NCBI RefSeq assembly: GCF_001896955.1
Contig: NZ_MKRN01000199.1
Coordinates: 1-39,077 of the forward strand
Direction: 5' to 3'
DNA from: Nitrobacter sp. 62-13
GTDB lineage: Bacteria > Pseudomonadota > Alphaproteobacteria > Rhizobiales > Xanthobacteraceae
Length of the DNA stretch: 39,077 bases
Shown: one piece after another, positions 16,203-26,069 of the stretch
Layout: each line of letters begins with the position of its first letter
How positions within the stretch are numbered: position 1 is the stretch's first letter
Notes under the pieces: generated by a model
What the model was told of the DNA's origin: nothing
What the model saw: only the letters and a program-made list of their open reading frames with translations
The model's database searches: none
Translations under genes and position numbers: made by a program

Positions 16203-18005
16203 ATGACCGAGCTTCCGAAGAAAATCACCGACGATCCCTACGGCGCGGCGATCCTGATCCGCCGCCTGATCACCGAACAGGGCATGACCTATTGGCGGCG
16301 CTACCTCGCCGCATTCGCACTGATGGCAGTCTCCGCGGCCGCGACGGCGTTCTCCGCCTACCTGCTCGGCGAAGTCATCAATCAGGCCTATGTCGACAAG
16401 GACGTGCGTGGCATCTTCATTCTGTCGCTGGTGACGGTCGTCATTTTTACGATCAAGGGCGCGGCGACCTATGGCCACTCGGTGATCCTCTCGCAGATCA
16501 GCAACGCGATCCTCGCCAACAACCAGCGCCGCCTGTTCGCCAAGCTGATGAGCGAAAGCATCGGCTTCTTCTCGGAGCGGCATTCGTCGGAGTTTCTCGC
16601 GCGGCTGACCGCCGGCGCCACGTCGGTCACGCAGGTGCTCAGCCTGCTCATCAACGCCGTCGGCCGCGACCTGCTCTCGCTGATCGGACTGGTCATCGTG
16701 ATGGTGACGCAGGATCCCTACATGGCGCTGTTCGGCCTGCTGGTGGCGCCGCCGGCGATGCTGGTGCTGCGCAAGCTGGTGAAGCGCGTCAAGCGGCTCG
16801 CCCACAACCAGTTCAGCGGCACCACTGATATCATGGAGATCATGCAGGAATCGCTGCAAGGCATCCGTACCGTGAAGGCGTTCACGCTCGAACGGACCAT
16901 GCGCGAGCGGATCGACGCCAGCATCGCAGCCGTCGAGCAGACCAACAACAAGATGGCGCGGGTCTCGAACCGCGCCAGTCCGCTGATGGAAACGCTTGGC
17001 GGCTTCGCCATCGCGGGCGGGCTGATGTATGGCGGCTATCGCGTCGTCGCCATGGGCGCGACGCCCGGCCAGTTCTTTTCGTTCCTCACCGCCTTCCTGC
17101 TGGCCTATGAGCCGGCCAAGCGGTTGGCGCGCCTCAACATCGAGCTCAACAGCAGCCTGATCGGCGCGCGCAAGCTTCTGGAGATCGTCGACAGCCCCGC
17201 CAGCGAGCCCGACGACAGCGACAAGCCGGCGCTGAAACTGACGACCGCCCGCGTCGAGCTGCGCGACGTCACTTTCGCCTATCGGCCGGGCGAGCCCGTG
17301 CTCAACCGCATGAGTTTCGTTGCCGAGCCCGGCAGGATGACCGCGCTGGTCGGTCCATCCGGCGGCGGCAAATCCACCGTGCTGGCGCTGCTGCTGCGAT
17401 TGTACGAGGTGAGCGACGGAGCGATCCTGATCGACGATCAGGCCATCTCCGCCGTGTCGCGAGCATCGCTGCGTCAGCAGACCGCCTATGTCGGACAGGA
17501 CGTGTACCTGTTCCGCGCGACCATCCGCGAGAACATCGCGTTCGGCCGCCCCGGCGCGACCGAGGACGAGATCATCGCCGCGGCGAAAGCCGCCTGCGCT
17601 CATGATTTCATCATGAACTTTCCGTTCGGCTATGACACGCCCGTGGGCGAGCACGGCACGCAGCTCTCCGGCGGGCAGCGCCAGCGGATCGCCGTGGCGC
17701 GCGCGCTGATCAAGGACGCACCGATCATCCTGCTCGACGAGGCCACCGCCGCGCTCGATTCCGAATCCGAGAAGCAGGTGCAGGAAGCGATCGGGCATCT
17801 CTGCCAAAACCGCACCACCATCGTGATCGCGCACCGCCTGCACACCATCATGCATGCCGACGCGATCCTCGTGGTCGAAGGCGGCGAGATCGTCGAGCGC
17901 GGCCGCCACGACGAGCTGCTGCGGAGTGCCGGACGCTACGCGTCGTTCTTTCGCCTGCAGCATCGCGACGCGCCGGCTCTGGCTCCCCTCGGCGCATCGG
18001 CGTAA
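16203..18005 (+). CDS. MsbA-like ABC exporter (lipid A / lipid transport)
   Basis: A 600-residue half-transporter. The membrane domain covers about residues 1-330, including coupling-helix-like TDIMEIMQESLQGIRTVKAF, and is followed by the ATPase. The ATPase has Walker A (GPSGGGKST), Q-loop (AYVGQDVYLF), signature LSGGQRQRIAVARAL, Walker B (IILLDEATAALD) and H-loop (IVIAHRL). The family exports lipids, with MsbA flipping lipid A-core across the inner membrane using ATP. Length and the neighbouring heptose and galE genes suit an MsbA role, but rhizobia carry several paralogues of this subfamily, so lipid A as substrate is inferred. The gene stands alone, 121 bases after galE. Confidence 0.88.
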   Translation: MTELPKKITDDPYGAAILIRRLITEQGMTYWRRYLAAFALMAVSAAATAFSAYLLGEVINQAYVDKDVRGIFILSLVTVVIFTIKGAATYGHSVILSQISNAILANNQRRLFAKLMSESIGFFSERHSSEFLARLTAGATSVTQVLSLLINAVGRDLLSLIGLVIVMVTQDPYMALFGLLVAPPAMLVLRKLVKRVKRLAHNQFSGTTDIMEIMQESLQGIRTVKAFTLERTMRERIDASIAAVEQTNNKMARVSNRASPLMETLGGFAIAGGLMYGGYRVVAMGATPGQFFSFLTAFLLAYEPAKRLARLNIELNSSLIGARKLLEIVDSPASEPDDSDKPALKLTTARVELRDVTFAYRPGEPVLNRMSFVAEPGRMTALVGPSGGGKSTVLALLLRLYEVSDGAILIDDQAISAVSRASLRQQTAYVGQDVYLFRATIRENIAFGRPGATEDEIIAAAKAACAHDFIMNFPFGYDTPVGEHGTQLSGGQRQRIAVARALIKDAPIILLDEATAALDSESEKQVQEAIGHLCQNRTTIVIAHRLHTIMHADAILVVEGGEIVERGRHDELLRSAGRYASFFRLQHRDAPALAPLGASA

Positions 18006-18073
18006 GCTGTACCTGTTGGCCGTATCCAGGCGATCCCGCCGCATTGCCTGCAAACCAGCGCGGAGAGAGCCGC

Positions 18074-18775
18074 ATGAGCGCAGCATCTTTTGTGATCCCG
18101 CAGCCGCCGCAAGCGGCCGTCGCCGTCGCGGGCGTAAGCGGATTTTTCCCGGTCCGCCGCATCTGGTGCGTCGGCCGCAACTATCTCGACCACGTCCGCG
18201 AGATGGGCAACGACGAGCGCGCGCCGCCGTTCTTCTTCGCCAAACATGCCGACATGATCGAGGCCGACGGCGCGGTCATCCCCTATCCGCCGCTGACCAG
18301 CGACCTGCATCACGAGGTCGAATTGGTGGTTGCGATGAAAAGCGGGGCCTTGCGCATCCCCGCCGACAGGGCGCTCGACCACGTCTACGGCTACGCCGTC
18401 GGCATCGACCTCACGCGGCGCGACCTGCAGAACGCGGCGCGCAAGAAGGAGCAGCCCTGGGAGATCGCAAAATCGTTCGACCACTCCGCGCCCTGCGGCG
18501 CGCTGCAACCCGCGGCGAGGATCGGCCACCCGTCGAAGGGCCGCATCTGGCTTTCGGTCAACGGAAAGCAAGCCCAGTCCGGCGATCTCGCGCAGATGAT
18601 CTGGAACGTGCCCGAGATCGTCGCGCAGCTTTCGCAGCAGGTCGCGCTTGACGCCGGCGACATCATCATGACCGGAACGCCCGCCGGCGTCTCCCGGCTT
18701 CAGCCGGGCGACAGGATCGAATGCGGCTGCGACGGCGTCGGCACGCTGAAGGTAACGATCGGCCCGCCGGCCTGA
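18074..18775 (+). CDS. Fumarylacetoacetate hydrolase family protein
   Basis: A 233-residue metal-dependent hydrolase/isomerase of the FAH family. VRRIWCVGRNYLDHVREMGN opens the domain, HHEVELVVAMKSG gives the metal-binding acidic residues, and DIIMTGTPAGVSRLQPGD is the conserved C-terminal motif. The fumarylpyruvate hydrolase / acylpyruvase branch (NagK, FAHD1-like) has this length and start. Members split acylpyruvates or decarboxylate oxaloacetate, and the true substrate here cannot be told. The chosen ATG has GGAGAGAG a few bases upstream; the track adds ten residues before it. Nothing nearby belongs to an aromatic degradation pathway, so context gives no help. Confidence 0.9.
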   Translation: MSAASFVIPQPPQAAVAVAGVSGFFPVRRIWCVGRNYLDHVREMGNDERAPPFFFAKHADMIEADGAVIPYPPLTSDLHHEVELVVAMKSGALRIPADRALDHVYGYAVGIDLTRRDLQNAARKKEQPWEIAKSFDHSAPCGALQPAARIGHPSKGRIWLSVNGKQAQSGDLAQMIWNVPEIVAQLSQQVALDAGDIIMTGTPAGVSRLQPGDRIECGCDGVGTLKVTIGPPA

Positions 18776-18778
18776 CGC

Positions 18779-18795
18779 GTCCGCCTGCGGCGGAC
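18779..18795. other. Perfect short hairpin after the FAH-family gene
   Basis: GTCCGCC-TGC-GGCGGAC is a perfect seven-pair stem with a three-base loop, three bases after the stop codon. No T-run follows, so a classical terminator is not supported. It may be a repeat fragment or an mRNA 3' end protector. Confidence 0.4.
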
Positions 18796-18874
18796 ATCCC
18801 CGAATGACGGTTTCTTCGTCCGGCCAGTGTCGTTCACCATTCCAAGGAAACGGTGGACGACTTCAGCCTCCTGA

Positions 18875-18930
18875 TTTTGACGCGTTTTCTTCACGCGAAC
18901 CGGAGTCCACGTCGCTCGAAAACGCTATAG
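18875..18930. repeat. Dispersed repeat family C, copy 1
   Basis: Contains TTTTGACGCGTTTTCTTCAC and GCTCGAAAACGCT, the two ends of a repeat common in rhizobial genomes. An inverted copy lies at 21103-21154, so the pair brackets ligA. Confidence 0.85.
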
Positions 18931-18934
18931 GTCC

Positions 18935-21203
<2,269 letters not shown>

Positions 21204-21208
21204 TCTTA

Positions 21209-21584
21209 GTCATTCCGGGGCGCGAGCGGAAGCGCGCGAGCCCGGAATCCAGTCAAGGGCAATGGATGTTCTACGTGTATCTTCTGGCGAGCCGCAAACA
21301 GGGAACGCTCTACCTTGGGTAACGAAGGACCTGGTCCGTCGAACCCATCAACACAGGGAGAAACTGCTTCCAGGGTTCTCGTCGCGTTATGATATTCGCA
21401 GACTGGTCTGGTTCGAGACGTACGATGATCCCGTCACCGCAATCGAACAAGAAATGGCGGCGCGCTTGGAAGACCGGCTTGATTGAGAAGGATAATCCCG
21501 ACTGGAGAGACCTTTATCCTGAAATTGCTCGTTGATGTTATGGCCGGATTCCGGGTTCGCGTCTGCGACGCGCCCCGGAATGAC
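21209..21584 (+). mobile_element. Decayed GIY-YIG element, family B hairpin ends
   Basis: A 376-base unit in the ligA-recN gap. The left end 21209-21250 and right end 21546-21584 are inverted copies sharing GTCATTCCGGGGCGCG and CCCGGAATCC, with a changed loop between. Between them lies only a broken GIY-YIG nuclease ORF. The left arm ends 15 bases before its ATG and the right arm starts 10 bases after its stop. The design equals the intact element at 32611-32987 but uses another hairpin family. Confidence 0.7.
21266..21535 (+). pseudogene. GIY-YIG nuclease-domain protein, frameshifted remnant
   Basis: Three reading-frame pieces line up into one small GIY-YIG protein. From the ATG at 21266, MFYVYLLASRKQGTLYLG runs into a stop. 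One frame over it continues VTKDLVRRTHQHREKLLPGF and on to VWFETYDDPVTAIEQE. A third frame gives KWRRAWKTGLIEKDNPDWRD and LYPEIAR before a TGA at 21535. The first shift looks like one lost base in a GGCGTA-like codon pair. The second falls where the family has a 'KRIKKW' type stretch, so about 14 bases appear missing. Intact relatives have about 90-95 residues. The product cannot be made; the remnant marks an old insertion. Confidence 0.85.
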
Positions 21585-21587
21585 ATA

Positions 21588-23273
21588 CTATCCCGCAGCC
21601 TTGAGCAGCCGCTCGGCAGCCGCGCGGGCTTCCGCCGTGATCTCCGCGCCGGCAAGCATCCGCGCGATTTCCTCGCGGCGGTGATCCTCGGCCAGCGTCG
21701 CGACGCGGGTGGCGACGCGCTTGCCGCGATCGAGCGCATCCTTCGAGATGAGCAGATGCTGGTCGGCGCGCACCGCAACCTGCGGCGCGTGGGTCACCGC
21801 CATCACCTGCACTTTGCAGGCCAAGCGCGCCAGCCGCGCACCGATGGCGTCGGCCACCGCGCCTCCGACCCCGGTGTCGATCTCGTCGAACACCAGCGTC
21901 GGCGCCGAGCCTTTATCGGAAAGCACCACCTTCAGCGCCAGCAGGAAGCGCGACAGTTCGCCGCCGGAGGCGACCTTCATCAGCGGCCCCGGCCGCGTGC
22001 CGGGATTGGTCTGCACCCAGAACTCGACGCGATCGAAGCCTTGCGGTCCCACCGATGCCGGATCCGACTCGATCTGGGTGGAGAACATCGCGCGCTCCAG
22101 CTTCAGCGGCGCAAGCTCGGCATTGACCGCCTTGTCGAGTTTTTCCGCGGCCTTGATGCGCGCGGCGGATAATTTCGCGGCGGCGGCCGCATAGCGCCTG
22201 TCGGCCTCGGCAACCTGCTTCTCCAGCACGACCAGCCGCTCCGCGCCGGCGTCGATCAGTGCGACGTCATTCACGAACTTGGCGGCGAGCGCAGCGAGTC
22301 CATCCACCGGGGTCGCATATTTGCGCGACGCCGCGCGCAGCGCGAACAGCCGTTCCTCGATGCGCTCCAATTCAGCCGGATCGAAATCGGCGGCGGCGAG
22401 CGCTGCGGCGAGATGCTGGTCGGCCTCCTCCAGCGCGTTGATCGCCGCGTCGATGGACCTGACCGCCGGCTCGACCAGGCTCGGCGAACTCGCGGCCCGG
22501 CGTTCCAGCCGCCGCACCGCCGCCGCCAGCACGCTCACCGGCGAACGATTGCCGCTGACGGCGTCCTGCGCCTCGCGCAGGTCGGCCGCGATCTTTTCGC
22601 CGGCCATCATCGTCGCGCGGCGCTCGGCCAGCGCGGTTTCCTCGCCGTCCTGCGGCGCGAGTTGCCTTAGCTCGTCGGATGCATGGCGCAGATAATCAGC
22701 CTCGCGCGCCGCGCGCTCCACGCCGGCGCGGTGATCGTCGAGCGCGGCGCGGGCAGCGCGACGGGCCTCCCATAGCACCGCTAGCGCGGCGGCATCGGTC
22801 TCCAGCCCGGCAAAGGCATCGAGCAGCCGCCGATGAGAGGAGGCATCGACCAGCGCCCGCTCGTCGTGCTGGCCGTGAATTTCCACCAGCGCCGCGCCCA
22901 CCGCTTTCAGGGTCTGCACGCTGATGGCCTGATCGTTGATGAAAGCGCGGGTGCGGCCGTCGGCGAGTTGCACCCGGCGCAGGATCATCTCGCCCGAATC
23001 TTCGGACACTGAGCCGTCGATGCCGTTGGCGGCGAGGATCGCGGCCGCCGGGTGGTTTTTCGGAATATCGAAGGTCGCGGTCACCTGTCCCTGCTCCGCG
23101 CCGTGGCGGACCAGTCCGGCGTCGCCGCGACCGCCGAGCGCCAGCGCGAAGGCATCGAGCAGAATGGATTTTCCCGCGCCGGTTTCGCCGGTCAACACCG
23201 CAAGGCCGGAGGCGAACTCGATATCGAGCCGCTCGATCAGGACGATGTCGCGGATCGAAAGACGCGCAAGCAT
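21588..23273 (-). CDS. recN: DNA repair protein RecN
   Basis: A 561-residue SMC-like ATPase that acts early in double-strand break repair. Walker A is TGETGAGKSILLDAFALALG (near 29-48), the central part is coiled-coil-like with many Ala, Glu and Arg heptads, and the C-terminal head has SGGELSRFLLALKVVL (signature), LVFDEIDTGVGG (Walker B) and VMAVTHAPQVAVRAD. Length is normal. No strong ribosome site precedes the ATG, which starts MLARLSIRDIVLIERL as usual. It lies between bamD and ligA on the same strand, separated from both by repeats. Confidence 0.96.
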   Translation of the reverse strand: MLARLSIRDIVLIERLDIEFASGLAVLTGETGAGKSILLDAFALALGGRGDAGLVRHGAEQGQVTATFDIPKNHPAAAILAANGIDGSVSEDSGEMILRRVQLADGRTRAFINDQAISVQTLKAVGAALVEIHGQHDERALVDASSHRRLLDAFAGLETDAAALAVLWEARRAARAALDDHRAGVERAAREADYLRHASDELRQLAPQDGEETALAERRATMMAGEKIAADLREAQDAVSGNRSPVSVLAAAVRRLERRAASSPSLVEPAVRSIDAAINALEEADQHLAAALAAADFDPAELERIEERLFALRAASRKYATPVDGLAALAAKFVNDVALIDAGAERLVVLEKQVAEADRRYAAAAAKLSAARIKAAEKLDKAVNAELAPLKLERAMFSTQIESDPASVGPQGFDRVEFWVQTNPGTRPGPLMKVASGGELSRFLLALKVVLSDKGSAPTLVFDEIDTGVGGAVADAIGARLARLACKVQVMAVTHAPQVAVRADQHLLISKDALDRGKRVATRVATLAEDHRREEIARMLAGAEITAEARAAAERLLKAAG

Positions 23274-23390
23274 CTGAGGCTGGTTCCTGCCATGGGTGTC
23301 GCGGACGGGCTCGCAGAGACGCGTGACGGGGAGTCTAACGAAGTTCTGACCAGGACACTAGATCGCGATGATCTTGGATCGATTCGATCC

Positions 23391-23457
23391 GTGACGATTC
23401 CGAAATTCGCATGCTTTGCGGCAACCTTTGATGCGAACTTCTGAACCACTACACTAG
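23391..23457. repeat. Palindromic repeat family D, copy 3, abutting bamD
   Basis: The right arm ends GAACTTCTGAACCACTACAC followed by TAG, matching the arm at 11393-11417. The left arm reads GATTCCGAAATTCGCAT, the variant arm of copy 2. A further arm-like fragment (GAAGTTCTGACCAGGACACT) lies just left at 23340-23361. The terminal CTAG supplies the bamD stop codon. Confidence 0.82.
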
Positions 23458-24353
23458 CCGAGCCCCATCTTCTTGAACGCCTTGCTGATCCACGAGCCCC
23501 GATTCTCGCTTGGCTCGGCCCCGCCCGACTTCACGAGGTTATAGGCGTCCTTGTACCAGCGGCTGTCGGGAAAGTTGTGGCCGAGCACGGCGGCGGCGGT
23601 CTGCGCCTCGCCGACGATGCCGATCGCCATGTAGGCTTCGGTCAACCGCGCCAGCGCCTCCTCGACGTGCCGCGTGGTCTGGTAGCGGGTCACCACGGTC
23701 TTGAAGCGGTTGATGGCGCCGGTGTAGTCGCGCCGCTCCATGTAGTAGCGGCCGATCGCCATTTCCTTGCCGGCGAGCTGATCGCGCGCACCCTCGAGCT
23801 TCTTCTTGGCTTCGCCGGCATATTCGGACGTCGGATATTTGCGGATGACCTCCTCGAGCGAGTTCATCGCCTTTTCGGTCCGGGCCTGATCGCGCGAGAT
23901 ATCCGGAATCTGATCGTAGTTCGAGGCGGCGATCAGGTATTGCGCATAGGCGGCGTCCGGGCTGCCGGGATGCAGCGTGACGTAGCGCGAGGCGGAGCCG
24001 ATGCAGGTGTCGTAGTCGCCGGCCTGATAAGAGGCGTAGGCCGACATTAGCAGCGATTTCCGCGCCCATTCCGAATAGGGGTGTTCACGGTCGACCTCGT
24101 CGAACTTCTTCGTCGCCGCCTTGAGATCCTTGCTGTTGTTCATCAGGAACAAGCCCTCGTTGTAGAGCTTGTCCGCCGGTTCATCGCTGAAGGTCTGCTC
24201 GTCCTTCGCCATGAACTTGTCCCACAGCGCGCCTGTTCCGCAGCCGCTCAGGGTCGCCCCCAAAATCACCACACCGGCGACGAGCCGCAATAGCCGGCCG
24301 AGCCGATCGAGATGAATTGTGCGAGCCCTCAACGCGATCCGTCCGAGCGCCAT
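23454..24353 (-). CDS. bamD: Outer membrane protein assembly factor BamD (lipoprotein)
   Basis: Essential lipoprotein of the BAM complex that folds beta-barrel proteins into the outer membrane. The signal peptide ends in a lipobox, LVAGVVILGATLSGCG, with the acylated cysteine. Tetratricopeptide-like repeats follow (DKLYNEGLFLMNNSKDLKAA, EWARKSLLMSAYASYQAGDY, EVIRKYPTSEYAGEAKKK). The ORF track adds about 45 residues in front (from MVFPSKCKPL), which read through repeat DNA. The start is the ATG at 24353 or 24368, giving about 299-304 residues. The TAG stop is formed by the end of a family D repeat, so the last codons could have been altered by that insertion. Confidence 0.92.
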   Translation of the reverse strand: MALGRIALRARTIHLDRLGRLLRLVAGVVILGATLSGCGTGALWDKFMAKDEQTFSDEPADKLYNEGLFLMNNSKDLKAATKKFDEVDREHPYSEWARKSLLMSAYASYQAGDYDTCIGSASRYVTLHPGSPDAAYAQYLIAASNYDQIPDISRDQARTEKAMNSLEEVIRKYPTSEYAGEAKKKLEGARDQLAGKEMAIGRYYMERRDYTGAINRFKTVVTRYQTTRHVEEALARLTEAYMAIGIVGEAQTAAAVLGHNFPDSRWYKDAYNLVKSGGAEPSENRGSWISKAFKKMGLG

Positions 24354-24423
24354 ACGCTTAGCCAACATCGATGAAAACCTGACGTCCGTGATGCGGTGAT
24401 CCGGGCACCACCCGGAACAGGCG

Positions 24424-24480
24424 GTAAACCGGTTCCCAATTTTCGGGATCATGCTCCAGAGCGGTTTGCATTTTGAGGGA
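24424..24480. repeat. Dispersed intergenic repeat, 'aaaccgc' family, second copy
   Basis: Carries CCCAATTTTCGGGATCATGC and AGAGCGGTTTGCA, a form of an intergenic repeat common in this group and distantly like the copy at 4221-4278. Its translation gives part of the false N-terminus of the bamD ORF. Confidence 0.5.
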
Positions 24481-24491
24481 AACACCATGTT

Positions 24492-24584
24492 CTGTCATGG
24501 CCGGGCTCATCCGGCCATCCACGTCTTTCCATCCACGTCTTTCTTGAAACTCCAAAGACATGGATGCCCAAAGCCGGGCACGAC
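24492..24584. mobile_element. Two-armed family A palindromic element without ORF
   Basis: The left arm has GTCATGGCCGGG, CCGGCCATCCACGTCTT and then a small duplication of CCATCCACGTCTTT. The inverted right arm is a diverged form, AAAGACATGGATGCCC with GCCGGGCACGAC. Arm orientation and total length of about 93 bases match the element at 37071-37161. Confidence 0.7.
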
Positions 24585-24772
24585 CGCCGCTGATTCCGTC
24601 TAAAAGCAAATCTTCTCTCATCAACCGCGTACGCAGCTATTTCGCCCGGATTAAGGCGAAACGCCGGGCCACACAAGGCTTCCGGGCCTGCGAGACGGCA
24701 ACTCAAGCAACTCACGGAGCGACAGAACAGAGGCGAGGCACATGGACAGGGCAGAACGCTGCGTCCTGTCGA

Positions 24773-25729
24773 TCAGGACACGTTGGGACCGTAGGCCGCA
24801 GCCATGCCGCCCACCATTCCGCCGACCGCTTCGCTCTGACTGCGCGGGCGCGAGGCCGGCTGGCCTTCGACGACCCGCCACGCGGTCCGATCGGCCATCA
24901 TGGCCGTAAGCACCGCATGGTTGAGCTTGTGCCCGCCGCGCACCGAGCGATAGCCACCGATCAACGGCAATCCCGCCAACGCAAGATCGCCGATCACATC
25001 GAGAACCTTATGCCGCGCGCACTCGTCGGCGTAGCGCAGGCCTTCGGTATTCAGCAGCCGCTCGTCGTCGAACACCATGGAGTTTTCGAAGGACGCGCCG
25101 CGAGCGAAGCCCGCGCTCCAGAGTTTTTCGACATCGTTCATGCAGCCGAAGGTGCGGGCCCGGCTGATTTCACGGCGAAAACTTTCGGGATTGAGGTCGA
25201 GCGCATAATCCTGATGACCGATCACCGGATTGGCGAAATCGATCTCCACCTCGATGCGGAAACCGCGTGCGTGGGGATGCAGTTCGCCGTAGGCGTCGCC
25301 CCTGTTCACCCGCACCGGCTTCAATATCTGAATGAAGCGGCGCGCCGCCGACTGCTCGACAATGCCGGCCTGATCGATCGCGGCGACGAACGCGGCCGAG
25401 CTGCCGTCCATGATCGGCACTTCGGGGCCATCGATTTCGATGGTGGCGTTGTCGACCCCGAGCCCCCGCAGCGCAGCAAGAACGTGTTCGGCGGTGGACA
25501 CCAGAGGACCCTGCTGGTCCCCCAGCACCGTGGCCAGTTCGGTCGAGGTGACGGATTTTGCGACGGCGCGGACGCGCCGGTCGTCTCCGTCAGCGCCGCT
25601 CCTGACAAAAATAAAACCTGCGTCGATCGACGCAGGTCCGAGGGTCAGACTGACCGCTGACCCGGAATGAACGCCGACACCCGTGACGGTGGCTCGCGAA
25701 CGAAGCGTCGTCTGGCGGTTGAATTTCAT
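24773..25729 (-). CDS. lpxC: UDP-3-O-acyl-N-acetylglucosamine deacetylase
   Basis: The committed zinc-dependent step of lipid A synthesis. Zinc ligands are visible as His82 in STAEHVLAAL, His240 and Asp244 in DECARHKVLDVIGDLALAG, with Glu81 as catalytic base and His267 in GGHKLNH. Length (318) is normal. It follows ftsZ in the usual alphaproteobacterial order, but a terminator and a 340-base gap lie between, so it has its own promoter. Three GANTC methylation sites lie within 66 bases of its start. The last 20 residues are variable, as in relatives. Confidence 0.97.
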   Translation of the reverse strand: MKFNRQTTLRSRATVTGVGVHSGSAVSLTLGPASIDAGFIFVRSGADGDDRRVRAVAKSVTSTELATVLGDQQGPLVSTAEHVLAALRGLGVDNATIEIDGPEVPIMDGSSAAFVAAIDQAGIVEQSAARRFIQILKPVRVNRGDAYGELHPHARGFRIEVEIDFANPVIGHQDYALDLNPESFRREISRARTFGCMNDVEKLWSAGFARGASFENSMVFDDERLLNTEGLRYADECARHKVLDVIGDLALAGLPLIGGYRSVRGGHKLNHAVLTAMMADRTAWRVVEGQPASRPRSQSEAVGGMVGGMAAAYGPNVS

Positions 25730-25744
25730 TACCCGTGCCCAAGT

Positions 25745-25794
25745 GACTCATTCGCGAATGCCGAACTCGTGCCTGGAAGGCAGCGAATCGATTC
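25745..25794 (-). promoter_or_regulatory. Cluster of three GANTC (CcrM-type) sites upstream of lpxC
   Basis: GACTC at 25745, and the palindrome GAATCGATTC at 25785-25794, which holds two overlapping-edge GANTC sites. Alphaproteobacteria methylate GANTC with CcrM in a cell-cycle dependent way. The clustering is seen directly; a regulatory effect is inferred. Confidence 0.5.
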
Positions 25795-25943
25795 GTGATC
25801 CCCAAAGTCACCACTAAAACATACCGGTTGCCCCAAAGAGCGCCAATTCACGCTTCTTTACCAATTGTTACCCCATCTCCGCCGCAATCGCGCCGCCGGT
25901 TGACCAAATTTGCTGCTGCCAACACGACCTTGAAGCGGAACAT

Positions 25944-25972
25944 GAAATAGATAATTTTTTGTTAAATTTCAA
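25944..25972 (-). promoter_or_regulatory. Candidate housekeeping promoter for lpxC
   Basis: On the minus strand TTGAAA is followed after exactly 17 bases by TATTTC, in the most AT-rich part of the gap between ftsZ and lpxC. It lies about 215 bases before the lpxC start, which leaves a long leader. Confidence 0.4.
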
Positions 25973-26014
25973 TCCAATGCCGGGAAATGCCGAGATATTC
26001 GATTAAGCAAAGCA

Positions 26015-26046
26015 AGGGGCTTCAACCCTGGTCGGCTGAAGCCCCT
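26015..26046 (-). terminator. Intrinsic-type terminator after ftsZ
   Basis: AGGGGCTTCA and TGAAGCCCCT form a perfect ten-pair stem with a 12-base loop, 23 bases after the ftsZ stop. On the minus strand it is followed by TGCTTTGCTT, only moderately T-rich. It likely separates the ftsQAZ transcript from lpxC. Confidence 0.7.
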
Positions 26047-26069
26047 CGAAGTTCAATTGTTACAGCCCG

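Larger units (their letters stand above)
24354..24772. other. Intergenic region between bamD and lpxC
   Basis: Once the true bamD start is used, this gap is 419 bases. It contains an 'aaaccgc'-type repeat (24424-24480) and a two-armed family A element (24492-24584). The rest (24585-24772) shows no gene or clear signal. Confidence 0.7.
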
